Positions 1 through 8,732 are shown, counted from the first letter of the stretch. The stretch: DNA of 36,574 bases from an uncultured Bacillota bacterium (GCA_945956935.1 CAMFJD010000017.1:1-36574); one strand, 5' to 3'. Notes: generated by a model not told the origin, from the sequence alone. Translations and numbers: made by a program.

Positions 1-72
1 AAATCCGGAACCAACACCAAATCCGGAACCAACACCAAATCCGGAACCAACACCAAATCCGGAACCAACACC
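1..72 (+). repeat. 18-bp tandem repeat, four copies, encoding NPEPTP
   Basis: The unit AAATCCGGAACCAACACC occurs four times in a row from base 1 and continues off the left edge. It encodes the wall-spanning repeat of the LPXTG protein. An assembler could easily stop here, which explains why the window starts at this point. Confidence 0.95.
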
Positions 73-175
73 AGATACATTACCAGAAACTGGTATGGCA
101 AGTTCGCAATTGATTACCCTTTTAGGAAGCGTAACAGCGCTAGGATCAATTCCTTTACTTAAACGTAAAAAATAA
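2..175 (+). CDS. C-terminal end of an LPXTG cell-wall-anchored surface protein (5' partial)
   Basis: The gene enters from the left edge and only its last 57 codons are present. They read as a proline/glutamate/threonine repeat (NPEPTP, encoded by an 18-bp unit repeated four times at 1-72), then LPETG, a hydrophobic stretch of about 20 residues, and a basic tail LKRKK. This is the classical sortase A sorting signal: sortase cuts between T and G and links the protein to peptidoglycan, and the proline-rich repeat normally spans the wall. The N-terminal functional domain lies outside the window, so the role (adhesin, aggregation factor or other) cannot be told. A rho-independent terminator follows at once. 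The sorting signal is certain; the identity of the protein is not. Confidence 0.93.
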   Translation, partial: NPEPTPNPEPTPNPEPTPNPEPTPDTLPETGMASSQLITLLGSVTALGSIPLLKRKK

Positions 176-198
176 AAATAAATAAATTCATTTGTCAC

Positions 199-229
199 TA
201 AAGCACTCACTTGTTTGAGTGCTTTTTTA
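199..229 (+). terminator. Rho-independent terminator after the LPXTG gene
   Basis: Stem AAGCACTCA / TGAGTGCTT with a short loop, followed by a T run. It ends the surface-protein transcript just before the first TGGAA-repeat promoter. Confidence 0.88.
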
Positions 230-243
230 TGTCGGACTAAAGA

Positions 244-309
244 TGGAACGAAAATGGAACGAAAATGGAATAAAAATGGAACGTTTGCACATAAAAAATA
301 CAGTAAACT
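244..309 (+). promoter_or_regulatory. TGGAA-repeat promoter, site 1
   Basis: Four direct repeats TGGAAC/T-N5 start at 244, 255, 266 and 277, exactly 11 bp apart. A -10 hexamer TAAACT begins at 304, 27 bp after the start of the last repeat. There is no -35 consensus; the last repeat occupies that position. This is the layout expected for an activator whose monomers bind one face of the helix next to RNA polymerase. A strong Shine-Dalgarno sequence lies downstream at 337-346 with no open frame behind it. Confidence 0.75.
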
Positions 310-389
310 AAAAAATGATACAAAATACATATGTTAAAGGAGGTGTAAAAGCTGAATTAGTTCTTTGAAAAATAAATAAAAGCCTTAAA

Positions 390-431
390 TGTCACGAAAA
401 TAACGTTTTTGTCACAAAAATGTTGTTTTTG
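390..431 (+). repeat. GTCAC direct repeat pair upstream of the HTH gene
   Basis: Two imperfect copies of TGTCAC(G/A)AAAAT...GTTTT start at 390 and 410, 20 bp apart (two helical turns). They sit directly upstream of and overlap the -35 region of the promoter for the helix-turn-helix gene at 477. By position they are candidate operators for that protein (autoregulation). Binding is inferred. Confidence 0.55.
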
Positions 432-451
432 TTATTACCCCATGATATAAT
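422..451 (+). promoter_or_regulatory. Promoter of the HTH regulator gene
   Basis: TATAAT at 446-451 with an upstream TG (extended -10) and a weak -35 TTGTTT at 422-427, spacing 18. It overlaps the second GTCAC repeat. It also shows that an ATG at 420 cannot be the start of the regulator, because it lies upstream of the promoter. Confidence 0.7.
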
Positions 452-476
452 CTTGTTAAAGGAAGTGATTTCTGAA

Positions 477-809
477 ATGAGATATTCAAAAAAATTAAGA
501 GAAAGAGCGATGCTAACGGTAAATGAATTAGCCGAAGCAGCAAATGTAAGTGTACGAACAATTTATCGTATTGAAGCAGGAACATATAAGTTGTCTGATA
601 AGATGAATCTTATCTTGGTAAGGACTCTTCTACCGAACCTTGAAAAAGAAAATATTGATAACGAAGGATATATGGTGAAAGAAAATAAAATGAGCTATTC
701 TGATGAAATAGATGCTTTTACAATGTTGCTATATAATAAATTGCCAGAAGAAACACAAGTAACACTTTCAATTGAGCAGCTCGATACAATAATAAAATCA
801 ATTAATTAG
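477..809 (+). CDS. Small XRE-like helix-turn-helix transcriptional regulator
   Basis: A 110-residue protein with a helix-turn-helix near its N terminus (about residues 12-45; the stretch LTVNELAEAANVSVRTIYR is typical of the XRE/Cro type) and a C-terminal half without a recognised domain. I chose the ATG at 477, not the ATG at 420, because it lies 8-9 bp after a good Shine-Dalgarno sequence (AAAGGAAGTGA) and after the TATAAT at 446. The gene is followed after 12 bp by a small exported-protein gene, so the two may be co-transcribed. Two GTCAC direct repeats overlap its promoter and may be its own operators. It is the only obvious sequence-specific regulator in the window, so it is one candidate for the TGGAA regulon, though nothing links it to those sites. 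The fold is likely; the targets are unknown. Confidence 0.8.
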   Translation: MRYSKKLRERAMLTVNELAEAANVSVRTIYRIEAGTYKLSDKMNLILVRTLLPNLEKENIDNEGYMVKENKMSYSDEIDAFTMLLYNKLPEETQVTLSIEQLDTIIKSIN

Positions 810-821
810 GGGGACAAAATT

Positions 822-1355
822 ATGAAAAAATTAGGGATGATTGCAGTTACAGTAGCTTTAAGTGGTGTATTAGTGGGAACAAGTGTTGTTTCTGCTAGTG
901 TTCCAACAGAGTTCAGCGAGTTACAAACTTGGCACACATCAGGAATGGCAGAAGGTACGTTAAATGTTCAAACCTTAAAAGGTGATTCTGCAACAGTCGA
1001 TAGTGTTCAAAAAGAGTCTACAGCAGTAGTCAACCCAAGTGAATCAACTATTAATGATGTTGTGACACCAAGTGAATCAACTATTAATGATGTTGTGACA
1101 CCAAGTGAATCAGTAATAGAAACAACTCCAGAATATGTTCCTAATGTTGAGGCAACTGTGCCACTAACAGTAACACCTGAACCAGAAGTGGTTGCACCGA
1201 GTCAACCAGTAAATCCGCCAGTAAATGAGGGGAGTGGATGGACGCCTCCAACATCAGAAGAGTTAGAAGATATCTTTGGTGGAATTGACATGGAAAATCC
1301 ACTCTGGTGCTATGATTATGAAACTGGAAATGATTATTATTGTGTATATGAATAA
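822..1355 (+). CDS. Small exported protein with 11-residue repeats
   Basis: A 177-residue protein with a clear signal peptide (basic start MKKLG, hydrophobic core, cleavage near residues 24-26 after SVVSA). The middle is a low-complexity, proline/serine/threonine/valine-rich linker with two exact copies and one partial copy of an 11-residue repeat (PSESTINDVVT). The C terminus holds two cysteines in an aromatic, acidic context (CYDYETGNDYYC), which could form a disulfide. There is no LPXTG motif or membrane anchor, so it is probably secreted or held by a partner. The start is set by the Shine-Dalgarno GGGGG 8 bp upstream. It lies between the regulator and the large surface protein, both probably conjugation-related. 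I do not recognise the family. Confidence 0.8.
   Translation: MKKLGMIAVTVALSGVLVGTSVVSASVPTEFSELQTWHTSGMAEGTLNVQTLKGDSATVDSVQKESTAVVNPSESTINDVVTPSESTINDVVTPSESVIETTPEYVPNVEATVPLTVTPEPEVVAPSQPVNPPVNEGSGWTPPTSEELEDIFGGIDMENPLWCYDYETGNDYYCVYE
1035..1112 (+). repeat. 33-bp tandem repeat inside the small exported-protein gene
   Basis: Two identical 33-bp units at 1035-1067 and 1068-1100, with a 12-bp third start at 1101. They encode PSESTINDVVT. Identity at the base level points to recent tandem duplication. Confidence 0.9.
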
Positions 1356-1365
1356 ATTTTTCGAA

Positions 1366-1394
1366 GAAAGGCTTGTAAAAGTCTTTCTTTTTTT
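1366..1394 (+). terminator. Terminator or attenuator between the two exported-protein genes
   Basis: Stem AAGAAAG-CTT / AAG-CTTTCTT followed by a T run. It lies only about 20 bp before the next start codon, so it may reduce rather than abolish read-through into the large surface-protein gene. Confidence 0.7.
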
Positions 1395-1414
1395 ATTGAA
1401 GGAGGCAAAACAGC

Positions 1415-4400
1415 ATGAAGAAAATTATAGGTATTTGTACTGCATTAGTTTGTTTAGTTATTGTTTTATCAGCAAAAACAACTATTAATGTTTCTGCAAC
1501 AGAAGCAGATAAGAATACACCATATACAACTGAAGAGATTCAAGAAATAATTGAAAACACCAAAAAGTTAGTTGAAAATGAACCAACAAAAACTATTTCT
1601 GAATTGAGAGGAGAAATTACTCCGTTTTTCCTAGAAGGTGGTGAAAATAATGAAACAATGTATCCAGTTGGAAAGGTCGGAAGCGAGACTCTGTACTCTT
1701 CTCAAGATTTAACAGAAGAAACACTTCAGCCAAATGAACCAGAAGTGGAAACGTCAACACTAGCTCGTGCATCTGTAAGCATTGTTAATGGGCAAGTATC
1801 ATTACGATTGGGTACATATACATATTCAACACCTATGTATATGCTCGGATCAGATTATGTATATTGTTTACAACCATATAGTGGAAATGCATCAGGAAAT
1901 TATCAGCAACAATCAACAGTTAAAGACAGAAAAATTGCTGCTGTTTCATCGAATGGGTTTCCTTATAACAAAACTTTCAACGGAAAAACTTATACGAATG
2001 AAGAAGCATATGTTCGGACGTGGATGGCTTTGAATAATGCTTACAGTGGCACGTTTAATCAAGCAACTATGAAAACAGATGCTGGTGTAGCTTGGCTATT
2101 AGCCAAAATGGATGCCTTAGATGTAGCAGATTATAGTCAGCCGACTTTGGATAGAACAAGTGCAACGGTAGGAACTGATGGACAAACAGGATGGTTTACG
2201 GTTACAAATGTACCTACTGGTGCAAATATTCAAGTAACTGCACCAAGTGGGATGACAGCAGTTGTTAGTGGAAATAAATTTTATTTCAAAAAAGGAACAG
2301 CCACATCAGGAAATAAAACAGGGAGTGTTAAGTTTGTTAATAAAAGTGATGCGGTAATGCTTACATACGGTGGTTCAGGAACAACACAGAATCTAGGAAA
2401 ACCTCAAGCATTTAAAGATCCATCGGTAGCAAGAAACTTTACTATTACTGTTCCAGTAAGTACTGCAAAAATCACTATTAATCATGTAAATGATTTAACA
2501 AATGAAGTTATTCATACAGAATCAAGAGATGTAAATATTGGAACAGTTGTGACAGATAAAGTGAAACCTGAAATTGTTAATCCAAATGAATCAGGGACAA
2601 CGTTTGTACCAACCAATCCAAATCAAACGTGTAACGTAACTGTAAATAGTAATACAACGTGTACATTGAATTACCGTAAAAAAGCAACAATTAACATTAA
2701 TCACATTGATATTGATACATTAGTGAAATTACAAAATACAATCACAGAAACAAAAAAAGAAGGTGATACGTTTACCTATGGACTAAAAGCTTTTGATAAC
2801 TTTAGAGCTGAACCAACTACACAATCGTATTCAGGAACAGTTTCAATTCCAACAGTTCAAACGAAAGCACATCCATGGGGGGGACCATGGCAAGAATGGA
2901 GAGAAGATAGTCCTTCTGGAACAACAGGACAATCAAAATCACTTGAAGCAATTCAAATTAAGCTTAAGAACATTCCAGATGTTAATATTGAGTACAGAAC
3001 ATATGATAGTGTTCAATCTAAATGGAATAGTTGGGTGACGAATGGAAGCCAGAGTGGATATGCTGGAGCAAAATTAGCAAATATTCAAATTCGGTTAACA
3101 GGAGTAGATGCTGATAAATATACGTTACAGTATCGTGGATACACAGCTAATTATGGCTGGGAAAGTTGGAAAACAAGTACATCTTCAAACGATGCAATTG
3201 ATATGGTAGCACCACAACGAATCATTGAAGCCTATCAAGTGAAACTTGCACCAAAATCAGGTGATAAACAGGTATTCAATCATGACTTTACTTATAAAGC
3301 ACAGTCAAAAGTAACAATTAATCATCGTGATATTGTTACTGGAGCGATTTTAGAAACCGAAACTGTAGTCGTGGATAAGAATGCAACAACAACAGTAAAC
3401 GCAAAACCAAATGACTACTTTAAAACAACAGTAGAAGGGGCTACAATTCCGTATAAACAAGAACCGAATAAACCAACAAGCGTGACTGTTACAGGAGATG
3501 GGAACGCTCAAACAGTTACTTTTGATTATCGTAAAGAATTTACACATACAATTACATCTGTCAACGGAAAAGATGTAAATGAAGTGATTGCACCAAAAAG
3601 AACTGTAAAGCAATTAGAAGCATATGATTATACTTATACGGTAGCAGATACAAATAAACCAACGGATAAAGAATGGATTGAAACACCAAAAAATCAAAAA
3701 TATACAGGTAAAACAAGTAAAAATCAAGAATTTATTTTTTACTTTAAGCTATCAGTTGCTGATCCAACAGTCAGTGTTGAGATTCAAAATCCAACAAATG
3801 AAGTAGCCTTTAAAGGTTTTGTTGAATGGAAATTGAATAAAGCAAATCCAACTGCGAAAAGTGATATTATTATTGAACAATCACTAGATTTGGTAGGTAA
3901 TCATTACGCAGTGCGGAATGAATTTGGTTCAATTACGAATGTAGATGAGAAGAAAACTTTAATTGCAAGTCAATCTGAAAAGGGCTTTGATTTAAAATTA
4001 ACAACAAATCCGATAGATGTAAAAAATATTGATTTAGAATACAAAGCAGGATACCAATTTACAAATTGGTATTGGCGTAATTATGAATGTATTGATGGAC
4101 AAGACCAATACTGTTTTGAATGGAAAGAAATTGAAGCAACACCGGATTGGTCAAAAGTAGTTACAGATGAGATAATTGTTATGTTAGATCCGGATCATAA
4201 GTACGGAGATACATTGCAACCAAAAGAAAATGAAGGTGTTTTTGCCGAACTTGATCTCATTATTGGTCAAACGGAAAAACTTGATGGAAAAAAACCACCG
4301 CAAGACTATAAAGATGGAAATTTTATGGAATATTTTGAATATATTATGGTGGAAACTCCAGATAAAACGTTAAAAACTCAAACGAAGATAGACATGGATA

Positions 4401-5089
4401 GCATTAAGCCAACGTATGTATCAGATTTTAATAACCCACTCTATGTGACAGAAGGAAATACGAATGTCTATGTGCCAGATGTGATGAGTGAATTACAAGA
4501 CGACTACTTTAATATGTCACCGTATAATTATGGTGATTATGTAATGCCATTAACATATGATACAACCAAAGGATTCCAATTAGGAAATCATGCTCTTGCA
4601 CATGTGACAACTTTCCAAATTAAAGAAGGTCAAGATGTTGAAAAAGAATATTTTGAATATACAGAGGGTGTAGAATGGAATGCAGCAGGAGATTATATGC
4701 GTGATTGGGAACGAGCATATTATATTCCAATTGAAGCAGAATCACCATTGAAACCAAACAAACAATACGATATTACTTATCAATTAGGTGAATTAGGATT
4801 GAGTGATATTACATATATTCAAAAACAACAGTTTAGTTTTGAATCATATATGTTTGGGCATATTTTAGATGATCCATACTACTTAATTCAAGTAGCAACT
4901 CCTTTTAGAAAAGACGTATCTGATTATCGTTATCACTACACGATGACACCAGAACAACGTCAAGCTATTCGTGAAGTAGATAGTGAACTAAGTAAAGGGT
5001 TTTTACATACATGGGCGAGAACAAATCATGGGGAACGCTCTGAAGCGCTACGAACAGTATTGCCTGATTTACCAACACATAACAATTAA
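1415..5089 (+). CDS. Large exported surface protein with ChW-like and MucBP-like repeats
   Basis: A 1224-residue protein with an N-terminal signal peptide (MKKIIGIC... to about residue 29). Around residues 125-230 a folded region with YCLQP resembles Gram-positive thioester adhesin domains, though the partner glutamine is not certain. Residues of about 345-430 and 650-720 look like MucBP/immunoglobulin-type repeats (a recurring INHxDxxT... motif). Residues of about 485-640 contain repeats with conserved W in WxSW contexts, typical of the ChW repeat family. The C-terminal third is unfamiliar. No LPXTG or transmembrane anchor is present, so it is secreted or held non-covalently. It is preceded by a good Shine-Dalgarno sequence (GAAGGAGG) and followed by a terminator. 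Its place next to the secretion operon suggests a mating-contact or adhesion role, which is inference. Confidence 0.8.
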   Translation: MKKIIGICTALVCLVIVLSAKTTINVSATEADKNTPYTTEEIQEIIENTKKLVENEPTKTISELRGEITPFFLEGGENNETMYPVGKVGSETLYSSQDLTEETLQPNEPEVETSTLARASVSIVNGQVSLRLGTYTYSTPMYMLGSDYVYCLQPYSGNASGNYQQQSTVKDRKIAAVSSNGFPYNKTFNGKTYTNEEAYVRTWMALNNAYSGTFNQATMKTDAGVAWLLAKMDALDVADYSQPTLDRTSATVGTDGQTGWFTVTNVPTGANIQVTAPSGMTAVVSGNKFYFKKGTATSGNKTGSVKFVNKSDAVMLTYGGSGTTQNLGKPQAFKDPSVARNFTITVPVSTAKITINHVNDLTNEVIHTESRDVNIGTVVTDKVKPEIVNPNESGTTFVPTNPNQTCNVTVNSNTTCTLNYRKKATININHIDIDTLVKLQNTITETKKEGDTFTYGLKAFDNFRAEPTTQSYSGTVSIPTVQTKAHPWGGPWQEWREDSPSGTTGQSKSLEAIQIKLKNIPDVNIEYRTYDSVQSKWNSWVTNGSQSGYAGAKLANIQIRLTGVDADKYTLQYRGYTANYGWESWKTSTSSNDAIDMVAPQRIIEAYQVKLAPKSGDKQVFNHDFTYKAQSKVTINHRDIVTGAILETETVVVDKNATTTVNAKPNDYFKTTVEGATIPYKQEPNKPTSVTVTGDGNAQTVTFDYRKEFTHTITSVNGKDVNEVIAPKRTVKQLEAYDYTYTVADTNKPTDKEWIETPKNQKYTGKTSKNQEFIFYFKLSVADPTVSVEIQNPTNEVAFKGFVEWKLNKANPTAKSDIIIEQSLDLVGNHYAVRNEFGSITNVDEKKTLIASQSEKGFDLKLTTNPIDVKNIDLEYKAGYQFTNWYWRNYECIDGQDQYCFEWKEIEATPDWSKVVTDEIIVMLDPDHKYGDTLQPKENEGVFAELDLIIGQTEKLDGKKPPQDYKDGNFMEYFEYIMVETPDKTLKTQTKIDMDSIKPTYVSDFNNPLYVTEGNTNVYVPDVMSELQDDYFNMSPYNYGDYVMPLTYDTTKGFQLGNHALAHVTTFQIKEGQDVEKEYFEYTEGVEWNAAGDYMRDWERAYYIPIEAESPLKPNKQYDITYQLGELGLSDITYIQKQQFSFESYMFGHILDDPYYLIQVATPFRKDVSDYRYHYTMTPEQRQAIREVDSELSKGFLHTWARTNHGERSEALRTVLPDLPTHNN

Positions 5090-5117
5090 AAGAGAGCCGT
5101 AAGGCTCTTTTTTATTT
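5087..5117 (+). terminator. Terminator after the large surface-protein gene
   Basis: Stem AAAGAGAGCC / GGCTCTTTT, loop GTAA, followed by a T run. The TGGAA repeats of site 2 begin at its last base. Confidence 0.9.
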
Positions 5118-5183
5118 TGGAATAAAAATGGAACGTTTTTGGAATAAAAATGGAACGTTTACCTAGAAATTGTAAGTTAAACT
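5118..5183 (+). promoter_or_regulatory. TGGAA-repeat promoter, site 2 (secretion operon)
   Basis: Repeats at 5118, 5129, 5140 and 5151 (11-bp period), -10 TAAACT at 5178, 27 bp after the last repeat start. It drives the operon that begins at 5217; the Shine-Dalgarno AAAGGAGG lies at about 5200. Confidence 0.8.
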
Positions 5184-5216
5184 AGATGAGAAATATATCA
5201 AAAGGAGGAATTTAAA

Positions 5217-5597
5217 ATGCTAGATTGGCTTAAATGGGTAACTTTATCATTAATTGGAGTTGTATTGGCATTCATTATTGCACAAGGATTTACTGCTCAC
5301 AGAACAAACTTAATTGATTCACAGAATACAGCGTTAGAAACTGTATCGAGTGTATTAAATCAATTTGGAGATCGAACAGAATTGACAGCTTCAAACTTAG
5401 CGGAAGAATTAACGTATGAATTAGCTCGTGAAATGACTCAAAACTACAATGTCGATGTCGCTTATGACTTTTTCAATGCCGATGGCAGTGTCTGTGATTC
5501 GAATTGCGAATTTGTTCAATTCAGAATTGATTTATCAAATGGAAAAGATATTGTTTCATCAATGCATAAAAAATTTCAATTGTCAGTAAAGGAGTAA
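5217..5597 (+). CDS. Membrane-anchored pilin-like protein, first gene of the secretion operon
   Basis: A 126-residue protein with one N-terminal hydrophobic helix (about residues 8-26) and a soluble extracellular part containing a cysteine pair (CDSNC). Size, topology and its place directly before CpaF-, TadB- and TadC-like genes fit a TadE-like or minor-pilin-like component. I see no clear prepilin peptidase site (glycine before a hydrophobic/glutamate start), so processing is uncertain. The start is set by the strong Shine-Dalgarno AAAGGAGGAAT. The next gene follows after 7 bp. The role in building a short pilus or pseudopilus is inferred from position. Confidence 0.7.
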   Translation: MLDWLKWVTLSLIGVVLAFIIAQGFTAHRTNLIDSQNTALETVSSVLNQFGDRTELTASNLAEELTYELAREMTQNYNVDVAYDFFNADGSVCDSNCEFVQFRIDLSNGKDIVSSMHKKFQLSVKE

Positions 5598-5604
5598 CAA
5601 GTGA

Positions 5605-5979
5605 ATGGGAAATAAAATAGGTTTTTTAACAGGATTAACGATTTTTCTTTTATTTGCAGTACCAATGTTTTTAGAAATTCAAAAGACACAAGTAACAGCT
5701 TCATCTATCCAACAATTAGCGCAAGAAGTTGTAATTTTAACCGAGACAGAAGGTGGATTATCAAGTCGTGTAAATGATTTGATTGCAAAAAACGAAGCGC
5801 ATTATGCGAAAACAAATATGGATTTAGATGTTAGTGTCAGTGAATCATCTGGTGGTACATTAGCAGCAAAGGCACAACCTTCAACTGAATTTGAAGTCAA
5901 TGTCAGTGTGAGTTATTCAGCATGGTTTAAAGAAAACAAAATGGCTTCACGCGCATCAGGAATTATTATGAAACGATAG
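5605..5979 (+). CDS. Second small membrane-anchored pilin-like protein
   Basis: A 124-residue protein with an N-terminal membrane helix (about residues 6-22) followed by an extracytoplasmic domain rich in serine and acidic residues. Length and topology match the preceding product, and the two are probably paired pseudopilin-like subunits. The start ATG lies behind a GTAACAAGTG-type weak ribosome site, and the gene is spaced 7 bp from its neighbour, consistent with translational coupling. It ends at TAG 5977-5979, immediately before the ATPase gene. No specific family is recognised. Confidence 0.68.
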   Translation: MGNKIGFLTGLTIFLLFAVPMFLEIQKTQVTASSIQQLAQEVVILTETEGGLSSRVNDLIAKNEAHYAKTNMDLDVSVSESSGGTLAAKAQPSTEFEVNVSVSYSAWFKENKMASRASGIIMKR

Positions 5980-5988
5980 GTGAAGAAA

Positions 5989-7173
5989 ATGCAAAATACA
6001 ATGGAACAAAAATTACGAGCAATTGTCGATACAAGCTTTTTAGGTGTTTATCTTGGTGAAGATTCGCATATAACTGATATCAGCTACAACGGAAAAGAAT
6101 TGTATGTGCAAGATAACTTGACTGGTCGAAGAAAAGAAAATGTCATGATAACCTATGTTGAAGAAACAGAAGAAAATGGACATTTGTTTAAGGAAAGCAA
6201 GCAACGTCCACTATCGAGTAATGATGTTGAATTATTTATTCGCAAAATTGCCGATCAATGTGGGAAGCCATTTACGACAGAAGAGCCGATTTTAGATACA
6301 GAAGTCGCTGAATTGCGGATTAATGCCGTACATAGTGCTGTGTCACCTTTTGGAGTTACTTTGGCTGTGCGTGTATCAAAACCACGTTTAAGTATTACAA
6401 ATCCAACGGATTTAGCGCCCAAAGAAGTAATTGACTTGCTCAATACACTTGTTAAAAGTGAATCAAATATTGTTATTTCTGGAAAAACAGGGTCTGGAAA
6501 AACCGAATTTCAAAAGTATTTAGTAGGATCAATTCCAGATAACTCAAAAATATGTTTGTTAGAAGATACAATGGATTCACACTTGAAAATATTATATCCA
6601 AGTAAAGATATCAACTCTTGGAGAACACTTACTGCTGAAAGTCGTGAAGAATCAAAAAGGATTTATTATTCGTCACTGATTAAAGCTGCTCTACGGAATA
6701 ATCCAGATTTTGTGATTGTAGCTGAAAGTCGTGGTTCAGAAGCCTATGATATGCTTCAGGCGGCACTAACTGATCATGCGATTATTACAACCCTACACGC
6801 AAACGGAGCAACCGCAATCCCATCACGATTAATGAGTATGATTCGTCAAGAGTATACAGTTTCTGATGCTGTGCTAGGTAAAGATATTGTAGATACATTG
6901 AAAATAGGTATTCATTTGGCTTATGAACAAGTACCTCTTGATAATGGTGAATATTTATTTAAACGATATATTCGTGAAGTTGTCGAATTTCAAGATTATG
7001 ATATTCATACTGGTGTCCAATACAATATGTTATATCAGCGGAAAAAGGAATATATTGACGGAAAATATGAAACAACTGCACATTTTGGGAAGCTATCATC
7101 AACGCTAATTCAGCGCATTAAAGATTATGAAACATATCATGAACTTCCTGAAATTTTCAAAGGAGGAGAGTAA
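5989..7173 (+). CDS. CpaF/TadA (VirB11-type) secretion ATPase
   Basis: A 394-residue cytoplasmic hexameric ATPase of the type II/IV secretion family. It shows the Walker A motif GKTGSGKT at about residues 165-172, an acidic Asp-box region (LLEDTMDS), the Walker B/PDFVIVAESRG segment and the His box TTLHANGA. These ATPases power pilus or pseudopilus assembly through TadB/TadC-type membrane platforms, which follow here. I prefer the ATG at 5989 to the GTG at 5980: the AGGTGA at 5978-5983 is a proper Shine-Dalgarno sequence for 5989, while the GTG lies inside it. The next gene starts 4 bp after the stop, with GGAGGAG in the end of this frame. The family call is firm; whether it serves a Tad-like or a VirB11-like function is open. 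Confidence 0.93.
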   Translation: MQNTMEQKLRAIVDTSFLGVYLGEDSHITDISYNGKELYVQDNLTGRRKENVMITYVEETEENGHLFKESKQRPLSSNDVELFIRKIADQCGKPFTTEEPILDTEVAELRINAVHSAVSPFGVTLAVRVSKPRLSITNPTDLAPKEVIDLLNTLVKSESNIVISGKTGSGKTEFQKYLVGSIPDNSKICLLEDTMDSHLKILYPSKDINSWRTLTAESREESKRIYYSSLIKAALRNNPDFVIVAESRGSEAYDMLQAALTDHAIITTLHANGATAIPSRLMSMIRQEYTVSDAVLGKDIVDTLKIGIHLAYEQVPLDNGEYLFKRYIREVVEFQDYDIHTGVQYNMLYQRKKEYIDGKYETTAHFGKLSSTLIQRIKDYETYHELPEIFKGGE

Positions 7174-7176
7174 TTT

Positions 7177-8019
7177 ATGGCGAAACAAAACGCTAAACTT
7201 AAACCACGACAAACAATACAGGAACGATTAGAACAGTTGAAAGAAACAACCCACGAAATCAACCATTCCTATTTTGTTGGTAAATTCCAAGATGAAATGA
7301 AAGCTATCGAACAAGATGTAAAATGGTATCACTATTTTCTTTGGCTATTGTTATTTACAGTACTTGGCGCAGTATATGTGTATATCTTATCAGCTAATTT
7401 TTGGTTATCATTAGTAACCGGATTTATCTTATCATTTTTTGCGATTCAAACCTTTGCGGTATTACCGAAAAAACATCAGTATCGCTTAGATACATTAAGT
7501 GAATTGAATAATTATGCTTCAACTGTTGTATTCAATCTTGAAGCCGGAGAAAATCCATATAATGCATTGCAAATGACAACGCAATATTTGCGTGAACCAG
7601 TACTTTCAGAGGTTCAAAAAACAGTAGAAATTTTAGAAGAAACAGCAGAACTAGATACAGAACATATGAAACAATATCGGTTTGCGCCATTAGATATTTT
7701 TCATCAGACTCTTGCAATCAAACGTGATCAAGGTGGAAATGCTAAAGTCTTGTTTGATAACACACTCGATAGTTTGAACTTTTATGTCGTGAAACATGAT
7801 GAACTTTCAAAACGTAAAAAATATGTTCGAAAACAAATTTTTATGATTATGGCGATTGCAGGAGCAATTCCATTAGTAGTCCGCTATGCTGCTCCAAATG
7901 AATTTTTGATTTTCCAAGAGAATATCTTTGGTCAAATAATGGCGGTAGTCGTACTTATTTTATTTTTTGTTTTAGCTGCAAAGACACAACGTGAAGCACT
8001 TGAACTTGATTTAATTTAG
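7177..8019 (+). CDS. TadB-like inner-membrane platform protein (T2SSF family)
   Basis: A 280-residue membrane protein: a soluble N-terminal helix-rich part (1-50), two membrane segments at about 52-95, a cytoplasmic four-helix-type domain (about 105-215), and two more membrane segments at about 220-272. This is the layout of the type II secretion F / TadB family, whose members form the platform moved by the CpaF ATPase. A strong Shine-Dalgarno (GGAGGAG) lies 7 bp before the ATG, inside the end of the preceding gene. The following gene has the matching layout of TadC, so the pair forms the platform. The family is assigned from topology and order rather than from strong motifs. Confidence 0.78.
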   Translation: MAKQNAKLKPRQTIQERLEQLKETTHEINHSYFVGKFQDEMKAIEQDVKWYHYFLWLLLFTVLGAVYVYILSANFWLSLVTGFILSFFAIQTFAVLPKKHQYRLDTLSELNNYASTVVFNLEAGENPYNALQMTTQYLREPVLSEVQKTVEILEETAELDTEHMKQYRFAPLDIFHQTLAIKRDQGGNAKVLFDNTLDSLNFYVVKHDELSKRKKYVRKQIFMIMAIAGAIPLVVRYAAPNEFLIFQENIFGQIMAVVVLILFFVLAAKTQREALELDLI

Positions 8020-8031
8020 AAAGGAGAACAT

Positions 8032-8721
8032 ATGGAACTTTTATTAGAAAAAAACAAAGAACTCTACTTAAATTATTTTAAATATGATCCAAAAGAATTT
8101 CGCTTTTATCGAATAAAGCAAGGTGTTCTGTTAGGAATTGTTTTAGGAATTTTTTCAATCTTATTCGGTGAAGCATTATTATATCTCGTGATGCCTCTAG
8201 GCGGCTTCCTTATTGGATATAAATATCCATACCAACAAATGATGGCAAATAAAAAACGTGATGAAATTATGCGTGGCTATATGTTCCCAACATATTTGAA
8301 AAACTTTTTAAATATTTTAGAAACTAATGGGAATGTTTATCAAACATTTGTTGAAAGTATTAAATATACGGATGAACCATTGAAAACAGCAGTGCAAGAA
8401 ATGGTAGCAGCAATTGAAATTGATAAAACACAACGTCCATATATTGAGTTTGCAAACTATGTTGGTAGCCAAGAAGCAAATCAAATTATGGGTGTTATCT
8501 ATCAATTCACGACTGTTGGACTAGATACGACAAAACTTCGTAAATTGAATGAAACAGTCGATAAACTACAAGAAAATAAAATTAATGAAATGATTTCTTA
8601 CAAAGTAACGAATCTTGAACGATTTTCAAATTTTCCAGTTATTGTTACATTACTATACACAATGAGCTTTGTAGGAACATTATTATTTATCCATTTCAAT
8701 AATGTATTAGAAATGTTATAA
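8032..8721 (+). CDS. TadC-like inner-membrane platform protein (T2SSF family)
   Basis: A 229-residue protein with membrane helices at about 30-62 and at the C terminus (about 202-223), enclosing a cytoplasmic helical domain. This is the usual form of the second T2SSF/TadC platform subunit. It is shorter than the preceding TadB-like protein and is separated from it by 12 bp containing AAAGGAG. The gene between it and the VirB6-like gene is only 11 bp away, so these Tad-like genes are physically part of the conjugation operon. The assignment rests on topology, size and order. Confidence 0.77.
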   Translation: MELLLEKNKELYLNYFKYDPKEFRFYRIKQGVLLGIVLGIFSILFGEALLYLVMPLGGFLIGYKYPYQQMMANKKRDEIMRGYMFPTYLKNFLNILETNGNVYQTFVESIKYTDEPLKTAVQEMVAAIEIDKTQRPYIEFANYVGSQEANQIMGVIYQFTTVGLDTTKLRKLNETVDKLQENKINEMISYKVTNLERFSNFPVIVTLLYTMSFVGTLLFIHFNNVLEML

Positions 8722-8732
8722 GGGGGAATACG

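Noticed and set aside
1-72. CRISPR-like repeat array at the left edge
   Set aside because: The 18-bp units are contiguous without spacers and encode the NPEPTP wall-spanning repeat of an LPXTG protein.
420-476. N-terminal extension of the helix-turn-helix regulator from the ATG at 420
   Set aside because: The extension contains the TATAAT promoter and the Shine-Dalgarno sequence for the ATG at 477.
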